Below, in pieces: positions 54,601-64,000 of a stretch of 64,000 nt of DNA. The notes below the pieces were generated by a model, which saw nothing but the letters and a program-made list of their open reading frames with translations, searched no databases and had not been told where the DNA came from. The DNA lies in contig OY294068.1 in the NCBI GenBank assembly GCA_958510875.1, positions 25,090,297 to 25,154,296 on the forward strand, read 5' to 3'. Source of the stretch: Endomychus coccineus. Its lineage: Eukaryota > Arthropoda > Insecta > Coleoptera > Endomychidae. Made by a program: the position numbers and the translations under genes. Numbering within the stretch: position 1 is the first letter of the stretch; every line of letters starts with the position of its first letter.

Positions 54601-55979
54601 TTTTATTTTTTTGGAGCCGTTATAATTACCGCTACGTAACCCTGGGATACGTTTTTAATTATCCAGCCGAATTCTACGAAAACAATTTTTTTTAGAATAT
54701 GTGCTTTTGTCCACCAAATACTTAAAAATATGAAAAATTCGGAAAAAATTCATGTAATATGAAAAATATGCCAAATATGAAAATTTAATAAATGCCTCAC
54801 TTTAATAATCAGATAACAACTGAACAGATTAATAAAGGCAAAAGACAACATCAATCAATCAGATACAATTGCATTGTTTAACTAGGAAATAACTAATCCA
54901 AGATCAGATAATAATCGGTAATAGGTAATTGGGAATCAGATATTATCAAATATTACAAGTTACAAATCAAATATTTAAAAGGAGTTATATGGAACAAATA
55001 AAATTCGATAAAGAAAGGTGAATGTAAGTTAAGATAAATTACTCGTTGAATCTAATAATCAGAACCTGAATTCTTCAAGCTGTAAAAAGAAATTATGAGC
55101 AATTTCACAATTCCAACCTGATGAAAAAAAATACTTATTCTGTAACTCGACAATTGATGGGGATCGAAGTGAAGATTCACCAGTTCACCTTGAACAACTT
55201 CCTTCCTCAACCCGTAGCTCTAGGTACAAAGAATATCCTTCCTCGACCACGAGGAGCACAAATCCCAGGTTGGAAAAGATATTACAAAAATGCGATACTG
55301 GTCTGATATCTGATTAGAGTATAATTACTTCGGAGAGAATTGAAGTAAATTATGACGTTAGGTTGGAAGCAAAACGATAATGAAAAGGAAATTAATGATT
55401 GTGGTGGAACTATCCGCAGGTATGTCGTCCATTAGCAAAGAATTTCCAAAAATATCTAGTCAATCGGCAACTCATACCAAACGTAATTAAGATAATATTT
55501 AAAAGACTGCAAAGTTGTCGTTGACTTGATTTTTGGCCGATACATAAAAAAGCTCAAAACGGCAGGAAATTATTGAATACGACATACCTGCCACACACAA
55601 TGCTGAATCGATTAAATTAATCGATTATGAATTTTCACTTATTAAATGGCATAAACTATTAAATAAAGACCTCTATTCTAATTTACCTATTGTAATGTGC
55701 GCTGACATATTTAAATCACTTCCAGCAGGAAATATTGTTCTAAAAAGGAAATTAATATGAATAATTACACAAATATGACTTGCATCGCACACCTAGTTAC
55801 TAAAATCTTGCCAGAAGCGAAAATTTAGGAGTGGAATAGACATTTAGTCACGCGATTTTTAGATTCGTTCATCTTGGAAGTACAATATACCAGAATGCTT
55901 GTCGGGAGCTCTGTAGGTTTAGTCTATATATTACTTCTTCAACTGTGGTTTATTTGATCATATAAACACTCATTCCAAG
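51641..55979. other. Long AT-rich stretch, mostly unassigned
   Basis: No gene recognised over 4.3 kb. Short ORFs at 53342 and 55121 show no domain. The TGGCGCC-type primer-site-like motif at 52959-52976 is the only structured feature noted. Confidence 0.4.
52959..52976 (-). promoter_or_regulatory. Primer-binding-site-like motif
   Basis: On the - strand TGGCGCCTCGGGTGCAAC, preceded by TATAAATAAAG as in an LTR end. It resembles the motif at 22554-22571. No LTR boundary with TG...CA ends could be set, so this may be chance. Confidence 0.3.
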
Positions 55980-56390
55980 ATGAATTACGATCAGCTCTTA
56001 AACTCCTTATCTATCCAGTCTTGGCAAGATATTTACGATTCTATGGACGTAATTACAAGTGGTTATTATTCCAAAAAATCATACAGGATGCAGTTAATGT
56101 ATCAAGCCAAACCTTTCAATGTCACACAAACTCAAAAAAATCTTATATCCCGGACAGTTTTATCCAATGTGCTAAGTGCAAACGTCGATTATGGACTATG
56201 AAGATTTCTTAGCACATCGCCAATATTACAATGTTTTATCTGGAGACCTGAACAACGCTCGTAGAAATATGGAAATAATCTCGGAAGCACTAAGGCAGTA
56301 TGCGAGTACAAATACACATGTTCTCAAATTTTTGTCACCATATCAACACCTCAACAACGTAACGTATCCAAAATTTTACCCAGCTTAGGC
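55980..56390 (+). pseudogene. Possible non-LTR fragment between endonuclease and RT
   Basis: Pieces SIQSWQDIYDSMDV, QDAVNVSSQT and TNSKKSYIPD, then FLAHRQYYNVLSGDLNNARR resemble the linker before the RT in Jockey-like ORF2 proteins (a W.DIY...D segment, then a short helix, then a lysine-rich IPW.. block). Two frames are used. Weak support. Confidence 0.35.
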
Positions 56391-56765
56391 AGCCCGGCCC
56401 GTCTGTGAACCATACGAGTCCACCTGGTGGCAGTAGAGCGAGAGTTTTGATGCTCCAATCGCCTCTATCAGGGTTGAGGATTTTGGGATAAGTGAGATGT
56501 TTAGCTGGAGTCATCCTATTTCGCCTCACACACGCTGAGTGTCCACGAGAGTAGTGCGTTTTGGTCCAATTATCTAGGCCCGTTAACCTTTACGCCGTTC
56601 TCATGGCTTCAACTTTTATTTATAAGTGTGGAAGTGGTAATCCGGCGAGAGCTTCAAGAGCCCTAGCTAGAGTCGACCTCCTACTACTCAGTATACCTCC
56701 GCATTCAAGCCACCACAGAATAGGTGACCATACATTAATCTATAGATACCCTTATAGTGGACTTG
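56385..56765 (-). pseudogene. Non-LTR retrotransposon fragment related to 38064-39689
   Basis: The - strand DNA aligns with 38680-38970: LALEALAGLP-like block, GCCATGAGAACGGCrTA, GGACCAAAAyrCACTACTCTC, CTTnTCCnAAAATCCTCA, and GGTGGRCTCGTATGGTTCACAG. It covers the segment between RT and RNase H only. Stops are frequent. Confidence 0.7.
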
Positions 56766-59035
56766 TATGATTGGGAATCAAATTCCACAATTTTTATTTT
56801 GAATTTGTTCTTTCTGAGAATGAGATTTTAGAGGAAATTGCTGATTCACATATAAAAATCCTTTATTATAATAAAGAGTCTCACACAATCTAGGAATTCA
56901 TTATTTATTGATTACCAAGGAATGTAAATTCATATCATACATCTCTCAATCGTATCCCTCCGCGTATCTCGACTATTTTTATCAACGTCGTGATGAACAT
57001 GCTTTCGTTCTAGTAACGCAAGAATTTCTCATTATCCTATGCCTGTACATGCAATCATTGCCTTTCCATCGTAACTTCTCGAGGGAATGAAAAATTTAAA
57101 AGTTTCAGACACAGAATTGAGTTTTTTGCAGGGCCGTATTGTTTTTTATCGATTAAATAAAACTGAACCTCCATAACTCCGCTAGTGTTGACTTTTGGCA
57201 CTATTTGGGATATCCTCACAGAACATGACAAACCTATTGGGGGGTACACATTTTGGTTTGAATCGATACAATGGTTTGGATGATATAAAAAATATGAGAT
57301 ATTTTCTTGATAACTTTGACACCCTGTATTTCGGAAACTGAGCGCTTCTCGACCCATGGTTATATTGTGATAACGAGCCCTTCTCTGGTTTTTCTTAGTT
57401 TTCTGAAGGTTATAAATTCACTTATTTTATGAAATTCATTCATATGTATCATTTGGCTTGAATAACAAATATCAATATAACTTGCAGTACGTGTACCGAT
57501 AGCCAGGGAGTGACCCGATATCACGGGTTTCTCATTAGCTAGGCAAATCAGGCAACAATACGGTCAATAGATATGTGTAATGCTCACTCCTCTTTGGTTG
57601 AGACACTAACACATCAATTAAGAACTGTATGATCGAGAGTAGTTGATAAATTACGCTGAGAAGAAAACCTCTCAATCAGGACAGATATAAAATATTCACA
57701 AATATTGAAAAACAAAACAATCATAAAAATTACATTATGAAGATGAATTAAAAGTCAAAAGATTAAGTACTACTAAAGTATTAATTAAGAAATTATGTTA
57801 ACCTGGATACGATTGGAAAACTAATCTAACTCAGCCCGGATGTACCAGGGTAAATAATTAAACAAAACTATCACGATTTAATTATTCAAGGAATTCTGAA
57901 TTTTATGTATTCAGCAATATGACTTGATTAAAAATGAACTTAGCGGAAACTCTACCATAAACACCACAAAGCAAGCTTAACTAGAGAGTTTTCTTAAAAT
58001 ATGATTAAGTCATTCGTGAAATAGTCGAAGTCAAAGCAAGATTCAACTAAAGAAGTTAGAAGTGTGGTGAGTTTGATTTTTTATAATCGTGGATAACCAC
58101 TTCTATTTGACCAATATGTTTGAAGATAGTAACTTTTACCCAATAAGAGAGAGACTTGTCCCAGTCTAGTGAGCTGGATACAGAAGAACTATTCAATTTT
58201 TGTTGACAGGGACCTTAATTTCATGACCTTATCTAGACTTCCTTGAATTTAGGTATGAATGAAAATTATATCAAGTTATTATTCTAATTACATGCTTTAC
58301 GTCTTATGTTATAGATTGTAGCTTCAAAGGAAAAGACAGGGTCAAAAACCTTTGCTTAAATCAAAGCAAGCGATCAACCTGCCGTTTCGAATTAGATCAT
58401 GAAATATGTCTTAGCTACCAATATACTGTAAAGCACTTGTTTTTTTCAGAACCGCTCCTGTTAAATTCGTAGCTTATGATTTCCTATTGAAACTGTGAGG
58501 AACCTCTTCGACTTTGTCAATATTTTACAAATTATAATGACCCCTTGTAAGGGTTTCAATTTACTCTCACTAAAGGATAAAATAAAAGCTCTATTTTATC
58601 ACTTGGTTGCCGACAGCTACAGTGAAGATGGTCGTAGGTTATATTTTAGATGTTAAAAATTTGGGCGCCAGAGTATTTTAACCAACCAATGAATTATGTG
58701 TATGACTAGGGGATACAAATACTCAAGTCCCCAGGTTGAATTACCCTGAAAGAAAATAAATAAAAGATCTGTACCCAGAATGATTGAAATTTACTTTGAA
58801 AGACTAATATTTATATAATTTATGACAAAACTTATATTATTGAGATATGAAGCGAATGATTAGGAAATATGGATGAAGTTAATTACTTAAATCATTAAAA
58901 CAGTGAACAGTTGGACTTACACAATATACAATACTCAATGATTATTAAAATTGTTACATAAACCAAAATCGATATCCTGACCTGATGAGAGCTGGATGTT
59001 GTATTTGCTTGGTGATGATTAATTACTTCTACTTC
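56766..59035. other. AT-rich, unassigned
   Basis: A transposon-end-like ACACCCTGTATTTC lies near 57320. No gene recognised. Confidence 0.4.
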
Positions 59036-59057
59036 ATGTAGGGGTCCCTGCCACAAT

Positions 59058-59860
59058 TGTAATACCGTTTCCACGATTGTACAGCACAAATAAATCAGCG
59101 ACTCCTAAGTAATCTTTCCACAGCAGATTCAAGCAATCCTCAACACACTTCTTGTTGAATTTTCCACAACATGGACAAAAAAAGAAGAGGAAGAAGAAGA
59201 ACCCTGAAATCACGAAATGTTCAAACCTCTATTGTTCTACAGAAGACAGACATGAACAAAATACATAACAATTGTTGAACAATTTAGGACTAGCCTATGT
59301 TTTGTCAGATACCACCTACGAAGGCAAATCAATTCCTGAAGTTAGTGAATAAATCAAATGGAATTACAAAGATAGTTACCTCTATCACGATAGGGTTTTT
59401 CCTTCCAATAAGACAAACTTTACTTTCGTTCACAACCAGCCACGTCGAAACTAGGTTTCGATCCCCTAAGGTACATTAATTACTCAATAAATCCCAATTA
59501 TTCCAATCCAAATTAGTAATTGATGTCTTTGTTTTCAACGGAAGAATATTCCCAGAATTTGGTTCCAAAACAAGCTTGGTATCACCTCCCTGTTGGAGAA
59601 TAACCTAGCGACGCACTTCTCACTTGAACGAATTGACCAGAAGTATCGCCATTTTCTCGCCTTTCCGGCTTTCTCGTTATGTCACAGAACACCCTCCAAA
59701 TAGAAACGGATCTGACACCGAACAACCATGACCATGACTCTTAGAATATACGGTCCATGACTCCTAGAATATACGGTCTAGCATAACTGACGTCACAGGA
59801 GTTACCCGATTGTACTACAGCGGCCATTTCTAAGCCGTTAAGTGGAATTAACACGTTACA
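59058..59860 (-). repeat. Putative isolated LTR (803 bp)
   Basis: Ends TGTAATACC and CACGTTACA give TGTAAC...TTACA termini on the - strand, the same terminal style as the LTR at 22574-23047. A primer-site-like TGGCAGGGACCCC follows 4 bases past its inner end (59053 downward). It contains a CRE palindrome TGACGTCA at 59788-59795 and a 23-bp tandem duplication. No second LTR or coding region was found. Confidence 0.4.
59732..59777. repeat. 23-bp tandem duplication
   Basis: Two adjacent copies of CCATGACTCyTAGAATATACGGT differing at one base. Confidence 0.85.
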
Positions 59861-61785
59861 CCCTCCTTGACAACGATGGAGGATCTATATATTTCTTTTC
59901 CATTCCACAGATACAAATATCAAACTCGTTTAATTAATGACGGGACGGTCGTACTAAAAAATGAACTCATATACTTCACTTGTCCGTAATAAAAGAAAAC
60001 AAAGAATATCCTATTTCTATTTACGTTTATGGGTGTTCTCACGAGCTTGAATGTCAGCAACCTGTTTGATATTTGAATGGATTCTAATTGATAATGGATA
60101 AGGCAGCTTTGCTGCAATATGAATTTTTTTCATAATTTGCATAGTTCTGCCACCCTGTAAAATTTGGCACATACAATTCGGGACACCCTATACGTATGAA
60201 ATATATATGTATAACAAGAAAAACATGGCCTCTCGGAACGGGGCTGCCTCCCAAAAACAATACAGTTCCTATTTTCACTTCAGGCTGTCAGGGAATGGTC
60301 TGATCAAAAAATTTTATATGAAACACCCGGTCTAGAATCGTCAACATTATTTTCCGGAATATTTGTGGGAACTACTTTCGTTAACCGTTTTCATGTTATG
60401 CTCACCATTTGAATTCAACTAACCGATAAAAAACTAATTGCATAGTAAAATTACTATTGTATCATCAGATCTCTTCAGCTTAGAGAAATATATCGAACAA
60501 TAAATACAAACTTGCTGAAGTAACAGATCCATAGTTTCTCATTTTTTTTCAATTTCTTCTCATAATGAAGAAGATGATAAAATCTAACATATGTAGAGAC
60601 AAAAAAGTGTTTTGGGATGACCCATTTCCCGATTATAAAGTGAAATCCCGAAGTAGGTCAGCAAAGTCACCAAATTATCCCGCAGTATTCTGTACCTTCA
60701 ATAAAACATTACAGATATCGTTAATGTTGTCTTCATCCATTTCAATAGCCGTTAATTTGAAGTTCATTGTGTATAAATAGGTGGAACCGCCAGAAAACCA
60801 TCATCCATCCATTATAGATAGTTGGTTGCTGCTCGAGGTCGGTATGATGGTCAGCGGGATTGAATAATTGATGATAATGTCTAACTTCCTAAACTCTTGT
60901 CAGCTCTCTACATCCCCCTAGAGAGTCCTTCAACTTAGCAAGCTTTGCTTCGTAAAACTGTTTGAGAGCTGGCACGTACTCAAAACATAAAGCAAGATTT
61001 ATTAAGCGTAAGACTGAATTTGGAGTTGAGAAGGTAAACATGGTCATTTCACGTCTTTAGAATTCTCGTTAAATCTTCAATTTCTCTCTCTAAGTCGTTT
61101 CGATTATACGGTATTATGTGGACATAATGACCTTATATCTCTTTAAATTTCCTGTTTATCTCTATTCCCATTCATTTCAAATATAACTTCAAATACCTTT
61201 GACATTTGAAAGTATACTCTCATGAAACGTTATTATACCAAATTAATTGACGACAATATTGAACTATTTAGTAAGAAACAGATGGATTGTAGAATGCTCC
61301 TTGGAATCTTTTACCTTGATCCAAGATTAGTAAAGCCATTTTCTATTCATTGAAATGTTTATACAATCAATATAGGATTCGAATTGTAAAAAACTTAAAG
61401 TAAAAAATTTAAGTTATTATGATAAAAATCAAATAAATAGCGGAGTTTACATAACAAAATATTCATTCTTGAAGAAACTGATGTGGAAATCCGGCAGCTG
61501 GATAGGCACCATCTTTATCAACAGCTAAATATTGTATGCTGGTCATTCCACACAGTCAACTCATTTTTTTTCTGTTGGACAGGAGATACTCTTGAATACC
61601 CGATAGTTGTATTAATCACACCGGATAGTGCAAGACACTTATAACTGTGTGTTGAATAACAAAAGCTCAAAGGTTTGTCTACACCTGCAATGCAGTGAAG
61701 TCTAACGGCTGAAATCTCTCCGTTTGGTTTGGCGGGACTACTCAAGCATTACTTCACTATATAGCCAGATCTTATTTTTACTCAG
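59861..61785. other. Unassigned AT-rich sequence
   Basis: CACCCTGTAAAAT near 60152 and GGGACACCCTATAC near 60180 resemble transposon ends. No coding region supported. Confidence 0.4.
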
Positions 61786-61789
61786 CTTC

Positions 61790-62300
61790 CTTTTGCCGTT
61801 CTCATTTCTCTTTGAGTGCAATAATTCCTTCTAGGTATTCGAATATTAACTTCCGCTCTGCTGGGCCCTTCGGCATAACACCCACCGTATAAGTTTTCGT
61901 TATCTCCTCTCCTAATTCTTCATATAGTCTGTTCCTTTCCACCTACTGCATTCAAACTTTATACGTTCTACACCATCCATTCTATCGCAATACCAGCACC
62001 TGACTGTTTCCGATCTTCCTATTTCATGAAGGTATTGTACAAAGCACCAATGCCCTTTGAGGCATGTGGTCAGTCCATAGATCACCTCTTCATGAATCCT
62101 AATGTGCCACTTGCACATCATGTATTTTTGCCCATCGCACATTCCCTTTCAAATTATCCTGTTTATTCTGCCTTTCCACCATTGAATGTATTCTGTCCAT
62201 TCATCGGACTTCCCATAGTACAGGGTTACTTTCTTCTCAAATAAAAAGGCTATGGATGTGACCCTGCTGATGACCTGCGCTACTTCTCCTGATACCATCC
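61790..62300 (-). pseudogene. Non-LTR retrotransposon C-terminal fragment (R1/Jockey-like ORF2 end)
   Basis: On the - strand, YGLTTCLKGHWCFVQYLHEI then VRCWYCDRMDGVERIKFECS is the classic C-terminal zinc knuckle region (LT..L.GHG.F..YL..IG, C..C, H, C) of R1/Jockey-like elements, with the expected histidine replaced by arginine. A second frame continues EITKTYTVGVMPKGP and AERKLIFEYLEGIIALKEK, ending in a stop near 61790. One frameshift near 61912 separates them. Confidence 0.7.
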
Positions 62301-62721
62301 TGTACCCACAACACATTCTTGACGTATAGCTTTTAGCTTATTAATAGAACGAACAATGCGTTGAAAACTTTATTATTCAGCGGTGATTTCTAGAAAAACA
62401 GGAAGGGGAAAAGAGAGGGAGAGAGAGATGAAAAAATATAGTAGCACGATAGCAGTTACGAATACCTGTCATAATAACAAGTGGATTTCCTACTCCGATG
62501 ACCATTACCAATTATTTTATCAAATTATTATTATATTAAAGGTGATTAGAAATCATCACTCTGCTTCGAATATTGAAAATAATAGGCTGGAAATAATGAA
62601 AGGTGAGTATTACTACCAATTTATGAAAATACCTGTGTCTCTCAGTAACAAGTGGATCATCAACCTCGATTACAATGAGTAATGCTGAATAGACATATGA
62701 AAGGGGCTTTCCAAATATTGT
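62301..62721. other. Unassigned
   Basis: A purine-rich GAGAGAGAGAG stretch near 62413 and no gene. Confidence 0.4.
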
Positions 62722-62739
62722 TCCTCTCATAGTTTCTCT

Positions 62740-63325
62740 GTGAAACACACCGTGGACATCGATAAGCTGAAGATGGAGTTTGTATCAAGCGAAAAAGACA
62801 ACTCGATATTGGTCCTTGCCGGATACCCATTTGTAAAGGACAAACAAAAGGATACAAGGACCTATTGGGAATGCGAGAAATTTGAAACGAGGAAGAGGAG
62901 TTGCAGAGGTCGAGCTATTACTGACGGAGGACAGTTATACAAGAAAACTGGAGAGCATAATCACGCTGTACGCGCTGCAAGTGTACAGGTGAAAAAAACT
63001 AATGTAGCGGATATGAGCCACAGCAGCCACTTTGAGAGATACTCCGCACTATATTGTGTCTTCATTGTCTGGCACAATCAGCAGCAAGAGGGACTTGAAA
63101 ATGAGATTGTTGAACGCTTTAGCCATTTTACCGCTACAATATCTAGAAGAAGCATTTCAGTTGCTAGTGGATAGTGGCACTTTACCTGCAAATGCCCAGA
63201 ATGACATTGACCATTTTGAGAATGACCCACGAGACAGCAATGTCGGCGAGATCCATTATTTCCACACACTAGGTGGAATTGTTATGATACAGTTCAATTC
63301 TCAGTGGATTGTCCAAAACAAATAA
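62740..63325 (+). pseudogene. MULE transposase with FLYWCH zinc finger, core deleted
   Basis: The first frame (62740-63020) reads MEFVSSEKDNSILVLAGYPF, KDTRTYWECEKFETRKRSC and RGRAITDG, then TGEHNH. That is a FLYWCH zinc finger (Cys, Cys, His-x-His), a DNA-binding module found at the N-terminus of Mutator-like transposases. A second frame from 63032 starts RDTPHYIVSSLSG, the usual linker, and jumps to LLNALAILPLQYLEEAF, then PANAQNDIDHFEND, which resembles the C-terminal end of MULE proteins. The whole catalytic domain between is missing, and a frame change lies near 63020. It may also derive from a domesticated FLYWCH gene, but the MULE C-terminal match argues for a transposon. Confidence 0.6.
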
Positions 63326-64000
63326 TGTTATGGAAGGTTGGCATATAAGTTTCCAACATTTGGAAGTTCATTGAGACAATGACTACATTAAGTGATAATA
63401 GAACAATCAGTATCCCCAAAGAAAGTACCGATTAGATGAATAGTTTGACCCCACTAATATACTATAATATGTTAGAGGTATTGCACACAATATCACTTAG
63501 TAGGTTATAATTGTTTCCAATAGAAGACTTTTGTATTCGTTCCTCTTGTTATATTTCACCCATTTATATTTTATAGTCGTATACAGCCTATCCTTTTGTG
63601 GTTTAATATTATTTTTCGATGAATTTTATCTTCGAAGAAATGTCCTTCGAAAAATAGTTTTTCGAAAAAAGGAGAATTTGAAGAATTGGTTTTCGAACAA
63701 CTATTCTTCGAAGAAATGATTTTTCAAAGAACTGCTTTCGAAGAATTGTTTTCGTAGAATTTCGAACATCTGTAAAAATTGAATCGGCGTCGAATAGTCA
63801 AGAAGGATGTGAGGAGCCGGGTAATGTAAGAGATTGAATAGAGATTTTTATCTTTTTAGTGAATAAATTTCGCTTCAGCATCTGATGTTTGTTATGAACG
63901 AAAACGAAGATAAGTTGTACCTAAAATAATATAAGTAAGTCCTCGACAAGATTTGGGTAACAATTTGAACAATATAGACAAACCCTTTGCATCTCATATG
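63326..64000. other. Unassigned end of window
   Basis: No gene. Contains the degenerate TTCGAA-type tandem repeat at 63613-63768. Confidence 0.4.
63613..63768. repeat. Degenerate tandem repeat with TTCGAAGAA core
   Basis: About nine imperfect units of 15-20 bp built on TTCGAAGAA or TTTTTCGAA followed by AATG, AATTG or AACTG. Period and spelling vary, so an old or gene-converting minisatellite. Confidence 0.75.

Overview
The window looks like AT-rich nuclear DNA from an insect, possibly a beetle. The evidence is a Sidestep-family immunoglobulin gene with arthropod-style exons and introns, a nuclear copy of mitochondrial nad6-cob that reads in the invertebrate mitochondrial code, and a dense load of typical insect transposable elements (errantivirus, mariner, Penelope-like, non-LTR, hAT, MULE and fold-back elements). 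The order is inference only; nothing in the sequence fixes the species.

Host gene content is low. Only two exons of one host gene can be supported: the second half of Ig domain 1 (20635-20843) and the start of Ig domain 2 (49315-49425) of a sidestep-like cell-surface receptor on the + strand. Their splice phases match across a 28.5 kb intron, and nearly everything inside that intron is repeat debris. The earlier and later exons lie outside the window.

Layout. 1-3240: decayed DDE transposase, a Penelope-like element (PLE) with a GIY-YIG domain and a complete hammerhead ribozyme, and a decayed mariner. 3246-10471: an apparently intact 7.2 kb errantivirus (gypsy-type endogenous retrovirus) on the - strand with identical LTRs, gag, pol, env, primer binding site, polypurine tract, a slippery site and a 4-bp target duplication. 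10.9-17.7 kb: PLE fragments, a 1.25 kb fold-back element, and a mitochondrial insertion inside a PLE. 17.7-20.6 kb: a second fold-back element, then unassigned sequence. 22-25 kb: an isolated LTR with primer site, a MITE, a non-LTR fragment and a PLE fragment. 26-42 kb: non-LTR retrotransposons, including one with a 13-bp target duplication, simple repeats and a hAT fragment. 42.7-47.8 kb: a 2.0 kb non-coding fold-back element and a 2.3 kb Tc1/mariner-type element whose ~610 bp inverted repeats include the start of its transposase gene. 49-64 kb: a mariner fragment, several non-LTR fragments, a second isolated LTR, and an internally deleted FLYWCH/MULE transposase.

The most interesting items are the self-cleaving ribozyme motif in the PLE with an extra U shared between copies, the nested mitochondrial insertion, the very young env-bearing errantivirus, and the family of kilobase-scale palindromic elements without coding capacity.
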